This document shows, piece after piece, positions 35,470 to 45,326 of a stretch of 64,000 nucleotides of DNA. The notes below the pieces were generated by a model that was not told the DNA's origin, did no database searches, and was given only the letters and a program-made list of their open reading frames with translations. Where the stretch lies: the NCBI RefSeq assembly GCF_001298525.1, contig NZ_CP012678.1:2356001-2420000 (forward strand). Reading direction: 5' to 3'. Source of the DNA: Psychrobacter urativorans (lineage in GTDB: Bacteria; Pseudomonadota; Gammaproteobacteria; Pseudomonadales; Moraxellaceae). Made by a program: the position numbers and the translations under genes. Positions within the stretch are counted from its first letter, which is position 1. Each line of letters starts with the position of its first letter.

Positions 35470-36879
35470 TTACTGACCTTGAGTGGTAAATATATTTTGT
35501 TTACTCACTTTATATTTACCATCTTCACTAACCACATTTAAAGTCACCGGTGTTTGACCTTCAGCAACAACGGCAGGGTCACCGGAAATACTGACTGACA
35601 TATCAAAGCTTTCACCAGGATCTAATGGCACATCATTAAAGCGCAGTTGTAGGCTCAGACCTTCTTGTGGCGCTAAAGTAATTTTATAAGTGTGTGCTTC
35701 TTGGGTTTTATTGGTCAGCTTAACGACATAACTGTTTTCAATCATACCTTGGGCATTGGTTGATGACAGCTGATTACGGTCACGGCGAATATCAATCTCT
35801 AACGGCACGCGATCCGTCAAGGCATATATAACACCACCACACAATACGGTAAGTAGCGTTAGATAAGCAAAAAGTCGTGGACTGAATACTCGGGTATTCT
35901 CTTTTTCTACCAACTGTCGCTCGGTGGTATAACGGATCAATCCGCGTGGATAACCAACCTTGTCCATAATCTCATTACAAGCATCGACACAAGCAGCACA
36001 CTGAATACACGCTACTTGTAAACCATCACGAATATCAATCCCAGTAGGGCATACCTGCACACACATCTGGCATTCAATACAGTCACCTAAAGCTTCAGGA
36101 TTAGTACCTTTTTTGCGCGCACCGCGAGGTTCACCGCGATCATAATCATAAGAGACTACTAGCGTATCTTTATCGAACATCACACTTTGAAAACGACCAT
36201 ACGGACAGATTTGAATACACATCTGCTCACGCATATAACCGGCATTAACATAAGTGGCAAAAGTAAAAATAAACATGGATACCCATATCCATGTTGACCA
36301 ATTAGGAACAGGTATGAATCCTATCATCTGCCAGCTTTGATATAAGGCATCTGTGCCTGATACATAACTGACGAAAGTAGTCGCGGTAATCGTCGAAAAC
36401 ACAAACCAAATAAAGTACACCACAAAGCGCTTAAACGCTTTAGTCGCGCTCATTGGTTCTTTATCGAACTTAATACGTTTATTACGGTCGCCAATGACCA
36501 ATTTCTCAACATATTGGAACATATGCGTCCAAATCGTTTGTGGGCACGCATAGCCACACCACACCCGCCCTGCGTAAACAGTCACCATAAATAGCGTGAA
36601 AGCCGCAATAAGCGCAAATGCTGCAATAAAGTAAAAGTCTTGCGTTAAAAAAGTCATGCCAAAAATATAGTAATGCTGTGATGGCACGTCAAACCAAATA
36701 GCTTGCCTACCATTATAGCGTAGCCACGGTAAAATCAGAAAAAGTGCCAAAAAGGCATACATGCTAATGACACGAATATTCTGATAAAAACCAGTAATAA
36801 AACGAGGATGAATACGTTTTTTAGTGGCGTTGAGATCGACCTCATGTACAGGAATGCGATTGGGTTGTGGTGCTGACAT
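35470..36879 (-). CDS. ccoG: cbb3 oxidase accessory protein CcoG (RdxA/FixG)
   Basis: A membrane ferredoxin-like protein of 469 aa, implicated in reducing copper for cbb3 oxidase assembly. There are five or so membrane helices, a conserved VWCGYACPQTIW motif, and two [4Fe-4S] sites with CIECQMCVQVCPTG and CIQCAACVDACNE. The C-terminal periplasmic Ig-like FixG domain has SPQNIFTT-type beta strands and begins after YALTDRVPLE. GAGG precedes ATG 36879. It lies 488 nt downstream of ccoP on the same strand and upstream of ccoH. Confidence 0.95.
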   Translation of the reverse strand: MSAPQPNRIPVHEVDLNATKKRIHPRFITGFYQNIRVISMYAFLALFLILPWLRYNGRQAIWFDVPSQHYYIFGMTFLTQDFYFIAAFALIAAFTLFMVTVYAGRVWCGYACPQTIWTHMFQYVEKLVIGDRNKRIKFDKEPMSATKAFKRFVVYFIWFVFSTITATTFVSYVSGTDALYQSWQMIGFIPVPNWSTWIWVSMFIFTFATYVNAGYMREQMCIQICPYGRFQSVMFDKDTLVVSYDYDRGEPRGARKKGTNPEALGDCIECQMCVQVCPTGIDIRDGLQVACIQCAACVDACNEIMDKVGYPRGLIRYTTERQLVEKENTRVFSPRLFAYLTLLTVLCGGVIYALTDRVPLEIDIRRDRNQLSSTNAQGMIENSYVVKLTNKTQEAHTYKITLAPQEGLSLQLRFNDVPLDPGESFDMSVSISGDPAVVAEGQTPVTLNVVSEDGKYKVSKQNIFTTQGQ

Positions 36880-37367
36880 AAACTTGCCTCTTTAAAAAAA
36901 GAATCAGTCTGCTGGCATGGGTAACATACACTTATGATAAAAATACGATGTGTGAGCTTGCGCTGTTATCAATGTCAGTAAGTAGTAAGAATATTATGCA
37001 GGTTCTAACCACCGAATGAGCGATTATAAATAACGGACTTTAATGACAATCATTTTAACATTGCCTTCACTATAAATGGGGTAATAATACAAAAAAACAA
37101 TTATTGCATAAGCATGAAAGTTAAAGCAGCGTCTAGGTTTGACTGGCTTATAACACTTATAATATATACAAAAATGTAGCTATAGAATTTTGTTTATTAA
37201 TAAGTGAGAATAAACCTTCTGTTAAAATTATTAAGTAATCAGCAAAAATTCCTCATTACGAAACATCTGAAAAAAGTAGTACATGAACTAAAAAAGGAGA
37301 ACTGCAATAGCAATTCTCCTTTTTGTAAATTATACCATTTTATGGCTCAATAAAGAATGAAACAGTC
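36880..37367. promoter_or_regulatory. ccoP-ccoG gap with a strong hairpin terminator
   Basis: 488 nt without a gene. At 37291-37324 AAAAAGGAGAA pairs with TTCTCCTTTTT around a short structured loop, a terminator for ccoNOQP with T runs on both strands. This implies a separate promoter for ccoGH in the rest of the gap, but I see no clear -35/-10 pair or FNR box there. Confidence 0.6.
37291..37324. terminator. terminator of ccoNOQP
   Basis: The 11-bp stem AAAAAGGAGAA/TTCTCCTTTTT lies about 45 nt after the ccoP stop, with a TGC/GCA extension in the loop. Confidence 0.85.
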
Positions 37368-38507
37368 TTAATTTGCGCTGGCTACTGCTTTAGGAGCCGG
37401 TGCATTTGCAGGTACGGTAGCTGTAGCGGTTGGCACGCCTTTATCTGATAATGAATAGATATAAGCGGCAAGTAGCATAATACGTTCATTACCCAGTTTG
37501 GTTTCCCATTGTGGCATAACGCCTGCACGACCATAACGTAAAGTCTCGCGTACCGTCTCACGCTCACCACCATATAACCAAACATTATCCGTTAAGTTAG
37601 GCGCGCCTGCAGAAATCATCCCTTTACCATCTTGACCATGACATAGGGCACATTGCTGCTTAAAGATAGCTTGACCTTGTGTGACTAAAGTATTATCAAG
37701 CTCACCATTGCTCTTGCTACCATGATCAGGCGATAACGATAGCACATATTCAGCTGCTGCTCGTACGCCATCTTCACCGATTTGGTCGCGCCAAGCAGGC
37801 ATACCACCAACACGACCATTATGTAGCGTGGTTAAAATATTGCTAGCTTCGCCACCATATAACCAATCATTGTCAGTTAAGTTAGGATAGCCTGTTGCAC
37901 CTTTAGCGTTAGAGCCGTGACAAACTGCACAGTTCTGTAAGAACAAACGGCTACCGACTTTTAATGCATTTGGATTTTCAGACAGCTTAACAACGTCAGG
38001 TGCCAGTGCTGCAATATTCTCATCAATCTTAGTTTGCAAATCTGCAGGTGGCTTATCGCTACGACGCATGGTTGCTTGCATCTCAGAGAGTGATGCCAAC
38101 GTCTTCGCTGCATCAGCAGCATTTGCTTGTACCAATATACTTTTTTCAAAGTTATCAGTGAATACCTTGTTATTACTTTCAAGGTCACTATATAGCTCGT
38201 TTTTAGACGTCCAAGGTACTGTCTTACCGTCAACTTCTACGGTTGCGATACCATCCCAGCTTTTTGGAAACATAGCAGGGAAGAATACCCAATAGACAAC
38301 ACCCCAAACAATAGAGCCAAAAAATATAACTAACCACCATTTTGGTAAAGGCTTATCGTATTCGCGGATACCGTCGTATTCGTGACCGGTTGTACCGTCT
38401 TCTTCTACTTCTGGCTTAAACTTTAATACCATCAATAAAGCACCAAGGATGAAAAGCCAACATCCAAAACTTAAGATGGTAATCCAAGAACTCCAAAAAA
38501 ATGTCAT
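37368..38507 (-). CDS. ccoP: cbb3-type cytochrome c oxidase subunit III, di-heme cytochrome c
   Basis: CcoP passes electrons to the cbb3 oxidase. Residues 1-35 and about 55-80 hold two membrane helices with the WWLVIFFGSIVWG core typical of CcoP. Two heme c sites follow: CAVCH at 193-197 and CALCH at 286-290, each with a later Met ligand (GGMPAW and GVMPQW). The intervening region (residues 100-190) is longer than in short CcoPs, giving 379 aa. An Ala/Pro-rich tail ends the chain. ATG 38507 overlaps the stop of ccoQ by four bases (ATGA type). Confidence 0.97.
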   Translation of the reverse strand: MTFFWSSWITILSFGCWLFILGALLMVLKFKPEVEEDGTTGHEYDGIREYDKPLPKWWLVIFFGSIVWGVVYWVFFPAMFPKSWDGIATVEVDGKTVPWTSKNELYSDLESNNKVFTDNFEKSILVQANAADAAKTLASLSEMQATMRRSDKPPADLQTKIDENIAALAPDVVKLSENPNALKVGSRLFLQNCAVCHGSNAKGATGYPNLTDNDWLYGGEASNILTTLHNGRVGGMPAWRDQIGEDGVRAAAEYVLSLSPDHGSKSNGELDNTLVTQGQAIFKQQCALCHGQDGKGMISAGAPNLTDNVWLYGGERETVRETLRYGRAGVMPQWETKLGNERIMLLAAYIYSLSDKGVPTATATVPANAPAPKAVASAN

Positions 38508-38686
38508 TGTTCATCCTTATTGCGCTGCTCGTCAGACAAGGACTCTTTATCCTCATCATCAAGCGCAAGTTGTGCATCTTCTTCGAAGCGTTTTTTGTTT
38601 TTTGGCGAATACGCCCACCATGCAACGCCTACGAAGGCAATAAAGGCAGAAACGGTCGCAATTGTTTGTAATTCACCAATACCCAT
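38504..38686 (-). CDS. ccoQ: cbb3 oxidase subunit CcoQ
   Basis: A 60-aa protein with one N-terminal membrane helix (LQTIATVSAFIAFVGVAWWAYSP) and a strongly charged tail (KNKKRFEEDAQLALDDED), the usual CcoQ layout. CcoQ stabilises the oxidase. It is overlapped by ccoP by four bases and touches ccoO as a TAATG-type junction, so its translation is coupled on both sides. Confidence 0.93.
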   Translation of the reverse strand: MGIGELQTIATVSAFIAFVGVAWWAYSPKNKKRFEEDAQLALDDEDKESLSDEQRNKDEQ

Positions 38687-39324
38687 TAGCGCTGTCCTTC
38701 CATCGCAGTACCTAACTGTTGAAGATAGGCAACCAAAGCATCAAGCTCGGTAGCGCCTTGAACAGCATCAGGAGCCCCATCAATGTCTTCATTAGTATAA
38801 GGGACGCCAAAACGGTCACGGAAAAGACGCATTTTAGTCTGAATATTCTCACCGTCAACTTCGTTTTTAGCAAGCCAAGGGAAACCTGGCATGACGGACT
38901 CTGGCACTAGCGAGCGTGGATTGATTAAATGCTGCTTTTGCCAATCTTCAGAATAGCGTCCGCCAACACGTGCCAAATCAGGTCCTGTACGTTTTGATCC
39001 CCATAAGAATGGGTGATCCCACGTTGACTCAGCAGCACGCGAGTATGGTCCATAACGTTCAACTTCTGCGCGTAATGGACGAACCATTTGGGTATGACAG
39101 ACGTGACAACCTTCACGAATATAGATATCACGACCTTCAAATTCAAGCGCTGTCCACGGTTCCATAGCCGGCAGGGGAGCGTTCACCCCACCTTCTTCTG
39201 GTCCTTTTTGATCGTATATCAGCGGTACAATCTCAACGAGCGTTGCAAAGCTAATCGCAATAACGATACCGATGACCAACAAGCCTGTATTTTTTTCAAT
39301 AATTTCATGCGGTGTACCAGCCAT
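38686..39324 (-). CDS. ccoO: cbb3 oxidase subunit II, mono-heme cytochrome c
   Basis: A 212-aa protein with one membrane helix (residues about 14-36), then a cytochrome c domain with the heme motif CHVCH at 73-77 and a Met ligand in SVMPGFPW. It carries electrons from CcoP to CcoN. Nine bases separate it from ccoN. It touches ccoQ. Confidence 0.97.
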   Translation of the reverse strand: MAGTPHEIIEKNTGLLVIGIVIAISFATLVEIVPLIYDQKGPEEGGVNAPLPAMEPWTALEFEGRDIYIREGCHVCHTQMVRPLRAEVERYGPYSRAAESTWDHPFLWGSKRTGPDLARVGGRYSEDWQKQHLINPRSLVPESVMPGFPWLAKNEVDGENIQTKMRLFRDRFGVPYTNEDIDGAPDAVQGATELDALVAYLQQLGTAMEGQR

Positions 39325-39333
39325 GATCGCTCC

Positions 39334-40815
39334 TTATACTTTAGCTGTCGAGATTTGATCGACACTAGGTTCATGATCAGTTGGATCAGCAATATCTACA
39401 GGCTTACCTTCTGGCATCTTGAGCGTTTTATAAACGTTGTATGCCATAACAAACATACCTGATACATACAGCAGACCACCAAACGCACGGCCAATATATG
39501 GGAAATGCGAGAATTCAACGGTATCAACAAAGCTATAGACTAAGGTACCATCTGGGTTCGTCGCTAGCCACATCATGCCTTGACCAATACCTGAAATCCA
39601 CATAGATACGATATAGAAAATAGTACCTGCTGTTGCTAGCCAAAAATGCGTCGTGATAAGACTAATAGAGTACATTTTTGGTTTGTTATAGATACGCGGT
39701 AATAACACATATAGTGAACCAATCGTGATCATACCAACCCAGCCAAGTGCGCCTGAGTGTACGTGACCCACTGTCCAATCCGTATTATGCGATAGTGCGT
39801 TGACCGTTTTGATTGACATCATTGGGCCTTCGAACGTTGACATCGCATAGAACGACAATGCCACAATCATAAAGCGAATGATCGGATCGGTACGCAGCTT
39901 ATCCCAACTACCTGATAGCGTTAGTACACCGTTAATCATACCACCCCAAGATGGAGCAAATAGGATGATTGAGAATACCATTGCTAGAGACTGCGTCCAA
40001 TCTGGAAGCGCTGAATAATGCAAATGGTGACCACCAGCCCACATATATGAAGCAATCAATGCCCAAAAGTGAACGATAGACAAACGGTAAGAATAAATAG
40101 GACGACCAATCTGTACAGGAACGAAGTAATACATCATCCCAAGGAAAGCTGCCGTCAAGTAGAAACCTACCGCATTATGCCCGTACCACCACTGCACCAT
40201 CGCATCGGTTGCACCGCCATATAATGAGTAAGACTTAAAGGCACTAACAGGAATTGCCATACTATTCACGATATGCAGTAGCGCAATCGTAATAATGAAG
40301 GCGGCAAAGAACCAGTTAGCCACATAAATATGAGAGGTTTTACGTTTGATTAGTGTGCCGAAGAAAACGATGGCATAAGAAATCCATACCAAAGCAATCA
40401 AAATATCGATCGGCCATTCAAGTTCAGCGTATTCTTTGGTCGACGTTAACCCTAAAGGAAGCGTGATTACAGCTGATACAATAACAGCCTGCCACCCCCA
40501 AAAGGTAAACCATGCTAAATATGGGGCAAATAATCTTGTCTTACACGTACGTTGAACGATGTAGTAAGACGTTGCGAACAATGCACAACCACCAAACGCA
40601 AAAATAACGGCGTTAGTGTGTAGTGGTCTTAGACGACTAAATGTGATCCACGGAATGTCAAAGTTCAGTGCTGGCCATGCCAGCTGTGAAGCAATGAACA
40701 CACCGATACTCATGCCGACGATGCCCCAAACTACGGCCATAATCGTAAAAAATCGTATAACAGTGATTTCATACTCACGGTCAACTGGGGCGACTGCTGT
40801 GTTTTGTAAACTCAT
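39334..40815 (-). CDS. ccoN: cbb3-type cytochrome c oxidase subunit I
   Basis: The catalytic subunit: twelve or so membrane helices carrying heme b, heme b3 and CuB. Histidine ligands are seen in [41 protein letters not shown] (His pair for CuB) and [16 protein letters not shown] (heme ligands). Length is 493 aa, in the usual range of CcoN. It is the first gene of the operon ccoNOQP; the Shine-Dalgarno GGAA lies before ATG 40815. A weak FNR-like box lies 155 nt upstream, matching the microaerobic induction typical of this operon. Confidence 0.97.
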   Translation of the reverse strand: MSLQNTAVAPVDREYEITVIRFFTIMAVVWGIVGMSIGVFIASQLAWPALNFDIPWITFSRLRPLHTNAVIFAFGGCALFATSYYIVQRTCKTRLFAPYLAWFTFWGWQAVIVSAVITLPLGLTSTKEYAELEWPIDILIALVWISYAIVFFGTLIKRKTSHIYVANWFFAAFIITIALLHIVNSMAIPVSAFKSYSLYGGATDAMVQWWYGHNAVGFYLTAAFLGMMYYFVPVQIGRPIYSYRLSIVHFWALIASYMWAGGHHLHYSALPDWTQSLAMVFSIILFAPSWGGMINGVLTLSGSWDKLRTDPIIRFMIVALSFYAMSTFEGPMMSIKTVNALSHNTDWTVGHVHSGALGWVGMITIGSLYVLLPRIYNKPKMYSISLITTHFWLATAGTIFYIVSMWISGIGQGMMWLATNPDGTLVYSFVDTVEFSHFPYIGRAFGGLLYVSGMFVMAYNVYKTLKMPEGKPVDIADPTDHEPSVDQISTAKV

Positions 40816-40969
40816 TGGATGATTCCTTTACAGCCCGAATTATCAACAGAATTAACTAACGCTTCGCAACATCTACGTTATAACAAAATAACAAGATACT
40901 ATTTGCGGTACATGCGGTTGTCTGACTTATTTATTACCGTAATGACTTATTAACTATCAGCTTAGAATT

Positions 40970-40983
40970 TTGACGATTATCAG
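40970..40983 (-). promoter_or_regulatory. weak FNR/ANR-like box upstream of ccoN
   Basis: TTGAC-GATT-ATCAG matches the FNR consensus TTGAT-N4-ATCAA except at one base in each half, with correct 4-nt spacing. It lies about 155 nt upstream of the ccoN ATG. FNR control of ccoNOQP is common in related bacteria; whether this site functions is unproven. Confidence 0.4.
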
Positions 40984-42083
40984 CTGCTGCTGATGGGTGA
41001 GTGGCACTAAAATTTAAGGCGCGCACTGCTAAGCGGGGATAGAATAATTAATACATCGTTAAGGTAAATAAGAGAAAGAGCCATCTTTGAGCATCAATAA
41101 TCTATTAAGAATAAGTATGTATCTTTATCAGGACTAATAAAAAATAGCGACTACTGACGTTAATAATTGAAACATATTTGATTAACGAGATACTCTTTTA
41201 ATGATAGATACGTGCTAGCGACGGCTGACAAAAACATGTTTACGTAATGTTTAGTTAAAACTCCCGATTCTGTTTAAGGTATTGTAACGCAATATTAAGC
41301 AAATATCATCAGAACTATGCGCCAAAATACAAACTCTTTGGTAAATAAACAGGTCTGCAACCTTTGTTAATATCGTAACAAATTGGCTGTAAACCCTTAT
41401 TTTTATTGTAGAAATAAGAAAATTTACAATAAAAATAGGATGAATGAAAATATCTATACTAGAAATATTGGTAAGCGTTAGACATCTATCTTGATATATG
41501 TTTGTCATAAATGACTAACATATCGTTAACAATATTATTTAACTCATAATACGCTGATAAGGTAGCGATGTTAAGACAAAAATGCTTGAATAGCCTCAGC
41601 ATCTTTCAGTGACTACCATTATAATTATGATTAATCAGATAATACTGCCAAGGCTAACGGTCAACGGCATTCATCATAACAAAAAATTCCAACATATCAA
41701 CACAATATGCAAGGGATTACTATGTTAGTTCATTTAATGGCAAAGGTAGCAAGTTCTCATGAGACTTAAATGGGTGATAGCAGCTTTCGATACGCACTAA
41801 AAACATCAATGCGTACTACAAATATAAGAAAAAATATGAGAATTTGTTACCGTTTGGCAAATAGTCATAGTTTTGGGTTTTACTTACTTTAAAACCGCGC
41901 CATAATAAGGCGGGTTAACATTACACGTCAGTGGTAGTGAAAATATTGGCACATAATGTTCAAGCAATTTTAAACAATAACTTTTTTTGAATCTCAGTAT
42001 CAACTAAATTTCAATATCAACATAGATACCACTCTTTATTGTGTGGGCGTTTATCGTATGTGATATTTACTAAGGATAATAAA
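40984..42083. other. 1.1 kb non-coding, AT-rich stretch upstream of the SCP2 gene
   Basis: No gene is supported. An 85-codon frame on the minus strand (41251-41508) crosses an inverted repeat and has no recognisable family. A tiny frame of 15 codons at 41722-41769 has AAGGGA upstream but is too short to call. A 13-bp inverted repeat lies at 41398-41437. The tract is unusually long for this compact region; it could hold an RNA gene, a degraded gene or simple AT-rich spacing. Confidence 0.35.
41398..41437. repeat. 13-bp perfect inverted repeat
   Basis: TATTTTTATTGTA (41398-41410) and TACAATAAAAATA (41425-41437) are perfect inverted arms around a 14-nt purine-rich spacer. The hairpin is AT-rich, with no long T run after it. 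It may be a binding site, a terminator relic or a structured RNA stem. Confidence 0.6.
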
Positions 42084-42473
42084 ATGTTAGATTTTTTGTC
42101 GGACGCATGGTTTGAGCAAGTTGAGCAATTTGGTCAAGAAGCTGGTGAGCTGAATTTGCCACCTGCCTTGGCTAATATGGTTATTAATTTAAAAGTGGCT
42201 GATGCTGAGCAAGATATTGAAGCCAACTTTGCTAATGGCTATTTGCATCGTGGTCTAAATGCAGATGCAACCGCTACCTTGCTATTAGATCGTAAACTCT
42301 TAATGTCTATCATTACCGATTTTGATATGAATGAGGTTATGGGTGCTTTTATGGGCGGTCAGATTCGTGTTGAAGGGGACATGACACAATTGATGGCGCT
42401 ACAGTCTGCACGCCCAAGTACAGAACAAAAAGAGCTGTTCAAACGTATTCGTGCAAATACTAATATGGCTTAG
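42084..42473 (+). CDS. SCP2 sterol-binding-domain protein
   Basis: A 129-aa single SCP2 domain (sterol carrier protein 2-like), a lipid-binding fold used by small acyl-CoA or lipid carriers. The core DADATATLLLDRKLLMSI and MGGQIRVEGDMTQLMAL resembles the SCP2 beta-sheet and the lysine/Gly turn. The ATG at 42084 with AAGGA upstream is chosen over an earlier start at 42039. UbiJ-like proteins with this fold act in ubiquinone synthesis, but this one stands alone. Ends at a strong terminator. Confidence 0.85.
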   Translation: MLDFLSDAWFEQVEQFGQEAGELNLPPALANMVINLKVADAEQDIEANFANGYLHRGLNADATATLLLDRKLLMSIITDFDMNEVMGAFMGGQIRVEGDMTQLMALQSARPSTEQKELFKRIRANTNMA

Positions 42474-42539
42474 TACTGTTAGTTTAAGTACTTTAAACTG
42501 GTTTTGTAAATCAACCTTGTCAATCAACAATGAGATAGC

Positions 42540-42576
42540 AAAAAAAGCCCCTAACGTGAATTAGGGGCTTTTTTTA
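42540..42576. terminator. strong bidirectional terminator
   Basis: AAAAAAGCCCCTAA pairs with TTAGGGGCTTTTTT around CGTGAA, with A and T runs on both sides. It separates the SCP2 gene from the convergent 325-aa gene. Confidence 0.93.
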
Positions 42577-42611
42577 TCAATAATTTTTTGCTCAACAATT
42601 AATACGTTGGA

Positions 42612-43589
42612 TTAACTTGCTTGCGACTGTGAGGAGGTGGCATTCGTCTGATTTTCTTTATATATCGCTGCTTGTAGCCAAATATTGGCTTGCACATAAT
42701 CATTGACTTGAATGGCTTTATTAGCCGATGTGCTCATTGCCGCCATACGTACTACGAATGGCGTGGCATTTTGCTCACGCAATATCACCACGTCAAATAA
42801 AATGATGGGTTTACCATTAAATAGTGTCTCTTGTTTACCCAATACTTGACCTTGACACCATGCTTCATCCTCTTGTCCTAAAGTATCACCAAATAAATAA
42901 GCGCACATATGACCCAGATTAATTTCTACGGGTTGCATTTGCTCTTTGGTTTCAGGCTGCCAGTCTTTAATCTGCTCTTGTAAATTATCAGGTATCTTAC
43001 CATCGTTAGCCGCGACGATATCGTTAAAGGCACGATGATAACGAATGGCTTCTTGGTCTTTAATGACGATGACTTCTTTTTGCTCACTGTTTGTAATCTC
43101 ATGCGCCCAAGCGCTAAAGTTCACAAAATAAGAGGTATTCTGTTGATATAGATGTTGATTAGCCGTATACAGCTGATCAAAAGCGTAAATGATGCTGCCA
43201 TCAGCGGTTCGTAACCGTAGAACCGCATCATGGGTATTTTCATTAACAATCACGCGCTCAATGCGGCAGTCTAAACCATAGGGACCGTTGACGCATGGAT
43301 AAGCATTAATGAAACATTCCGGTTTGCCGTCTTTCATCGCCAGCACTTGATTGATATGACAATGCTGATCTTCTGAAAGCAATATACGATTGTCTTTCGA
43401 ACTCACATTGGCATTAAGACCTTTAGGCATTGCCGCTTTTGCAATCATTTGTTGTAACCATTGAGGTACATCATGACTCATATCATCGGTTAAAATACGC
43501 CAATGATCGGCATGACCAGCAGTTTGCTCGTTGGTTAAGGTAACCTTTGTGGGAGACTGGATATTTTTATATTGATAATTAATGGCCAT
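42612..43589 (-). CDS. protein of unknown function (325 aa)
   Basis: I do not recognise the family. ATG 43589, with GAG upstream, is preferred over a TTG at 43601. There is no signal peptide or membrane helix. Visible features are a Cys-containing middle (DQHCHINQ, AYPCVNGPYGLDCRIE) and an aromatic-rich central part (YAFDQLYTANQHLYQQ). The C-terminal third has MCAYLFGDTLGQEDEAWCQG and VQANIWLQAA, reminiscent of nucleic-acid-binding or OB-like domains in layout only. It ends in a Ser/Gln-rich tail. The gene is flanked by a terminator and a 426-nt gap, and appears single. Confidence 0.65.
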   Translation of the reverse strand: MAINYQYKNIQSPTKVTLTNEQTAGHADHWRILTDDMSHDVPQWLQQMIAKAAMPKGLNANVSSKDNRILLSEDQHCHINQVLAMKDGKPECFINAYPCVNGPYGLDCRIERVIVNENTHDAVLRLRTADGSIIYAFDQLYTANQHLYQQNTSYFVNFSAWAHEITNSEQKEVIVIKDQEAIRYHRAFNDIVAANDGKIPDNLQEQIKDWQPETKEQMQPVEINLGHMCAYLFGDTLGQEDEAWCQGQVLGKQETLFNGKPIILFDVVILREQNATPFVVRMAAMSTSANKAIQVNDYVQANIWLQAAIYKENQTNATSSQSQAS

Positions 43590-44015
43590 GAAGATACTCA
43601 AAATTAAGTCAGCTATGAAATTTAGACGCTAAACTGTTGTTATTTATATATCGACCAATATTTAAAAATAATTGGTTTAGGATACACGGTAATATAATCA
43701 GTAAAAGGTCGTCAACCAAAAACGGTCAGTTAATGATGATTGTCCCTAGTCTATAATATATAGGTATAGAAACAACGAATAGCAAGTCCCTCACAAAAAA
43801 TAATAATCAAGCACTGTGTTTTGTTAGAAAATATCGGCAGTTTTTATGAATGAATGGCATATGTTAGACAATTTGTGTCAAACTATCTCCTTTTTGATAG
43901 CCCTAGTTGCATGAATTGCTGCATAAACAGATGGGTTATCTAAAACCATATTTATGTGCCCGATAGCTTTAAAGCTTATACACAGTTGCACATAGATAAG
44001 ATAAAGAGTTTGAAT
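43590..44015 (+). promoter_or_regulatory. gap upstream of lolC
   Basis: 426 nt without a supported gene; a 22-codon frame at 43846 has no ribosome binding site worth noting. It must contain the promoters of the divergent unknown gene and of lolCD, but no clear -35/-10 pair is seen. Confidence 0.3.
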
Positions 44016-45254
44016 ATGTTTCGTCCTTTAGCGTTATTTATTGGTCTACGGTACACTCGAGCAGAGCGCAGTAACCGCTTTATCTCTTTTATATCACTGA
44101 TTTCGATGATCGGTTTGACCCTTGGGGTTGCAGTATTAATCACTGTTTTATCGGTGATGAATGGTTTTGATCGCGAGCTAAAAACCCGTATTTTGGGCAT
44201 GGTGCCGCAAGCAACAGTCACGGCAACTGAGGTTATCGGTGACTGGGAAGTGTTAGCGAATCGAATCAAAGCAGAAGACCCAGAAGTGGTGGCGGTTGCG
44301 CCCTTTATCCAGTTGCAAGGGATGTTGACTTCAAATGGTCAAGTCGCTGGCATCATGGTGACAGGTGTTGATCCTAAATATGAGAAAAACGTTTCCATTA
44401 TCAATGAGCACATGACTGAAGGCAGTATCGATACGCTAAAAAGCGGTGACTTCAGTATTGTGCTCGGTGAAGAGATGGTGCAATCGCTTGGTCTGACTAT
44501 CGGTGATAAAGTCACGTTAGTGCTGCCAGAAGCGTCACCATCACCTGCTGGCGTGATACCGCGCTTTAAGCGTTTTACCTTAACGGGTATTTTTAGTATC
44601 AGCCCAGAAGTCGATAGCATCATGGCATTTATTCCCATGAGTGATGCGGCTAAATTGCTGCGTTTACCACCGGGTGCGCAAGGTATTCGTCTCAAGCTTA
44701 ATGATATCTTTACTGCTCCAATAGCAGCACAAAAAGCAGCGGCAATTGCTCCTGACCAGCTCTATCCGAACGATTGGACGCAAACCCACGGTAATCTATT
44801 TGGGGCGATTCAAATGGAAAAAGCGATGGTCGGCTTGCTGCTGTTCTTAATTATTTTAGTTGCCGCGTTCAATATTGTTTCAAGCCTAGTGATGTTGGTC
44901 ACCGACAAAAAAGCAGACATTGCGATTCTAAAAACCTTTGGTGCGTCTCCGCGTCTGATTACGCAAGTCTTTATGGTGCAAGGCGTCGTTATCGGTGTCA
45001 TTGGTACGGTTGCGGGTACGATATTGGGCGTGATATTTGCGCTGACGATTAGTGATATCTTGGGCTTTATTAACCAAAGCTTTGGTTTGCATTTATTTGA
45101 TGCTTATTTTATTAATTATTTGCCATCACAGTTACGCTGGGTTGATGTGGTACTGATTACGGGTGCATCATTTTTTCTGAGCTTTTTAGCCACTATTTAT
45201 CCTGCGCGTCGTGCGGCTAAAATTCAGCCAGCCCAAACTTTACGCTATGAGTAG
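44016..45254 (+). CDS. lolC: LolC/LolE-type lipoprotein-releasing ABC permease
   Basis: The permease subunit of the Lol complex, which releases outer-membrane lipoproteins from the inner membrane. Four membrane helices are visible: one after RSNRFISFISLISMIG near the N-terminus, then a large periplasmic loop, and three at the C-terminus (LLLFLIILVAAFNIVSSLVML and following). LolC and LolE cannot be told apart, since only one permease gene precedes lolD; this may be a single-permease LolCD system. The ATG at 44016, with AAAGAG upstream, is chosen; the frame opens at 43956. Length is 412 aa. lolD follows after 72 nt. Confidence 0.92.
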   Translation: MFRPLALFIGLRYTRAERSNRFISFISLISMIGLTLGVAVLITVLSVMNGFDRELKTRILGMVPQATVTATEVIGDWEVLANRIKAEDPEVVAVAPFIQLQGMLTSNGQVAGIMVTGVDPKYEKNVSIINEHMTEGSIDTLKSGDFSIVLGEEMVQSLGLTIGDKVTLVLPEASPSPAGVIPRFKRFTLTGIFSISPEVDSIMAFIPMSDAAKLLRLPPGAQGIRLKLNDIFTAPIAAQKAAAIAPDQLYPNDWTQTHGNLFGAIQMEKAMVGLLLFLIILVAAFNIVSSLVMLVTDKKADIAILKTFGASPRLITQVFMVQGVVIGVIGTVAGTILGVIFALTISDILGFINQSFGLHLFDAYFINYLPSQLRWVDVVLITGASFFLSFLATIYPARRAAKIQPAQTLRYE

Positions 45255-45326
45255 ATACTGACTCATTGCGTTTAGATTTATCATTTTTTAATCATGCGGT
45301 TATGAAGTACGAATAAAGGAAACGCT

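Noticed and set aside
41087..41097. TTGA-GCA-TCAA as an FNR box
   Set aside because: The spacer between half sites is wrong (3 nt between four-base halves instead of TTGAT-N4-ATCAA), and it is far from ccoN.
41251..41508. 85-codon open frame on the minus strand
   Set aside because: It crosses the 13-bp inverted repeat, has no recognisable family, a composition typical of AT-rich noise, and no ribosome binding site.
41722..41769. 15-codon frame preceded by AAGGGA
   Set aside because: A ribosome binding site is present, but the frame is too short and unlike any known leader peptide to call.
43846..43914. 22-codon hydrophobic frame upstream of lolC
   Set aside because: No ribosome binding site and no sign of conservation that I can judge.
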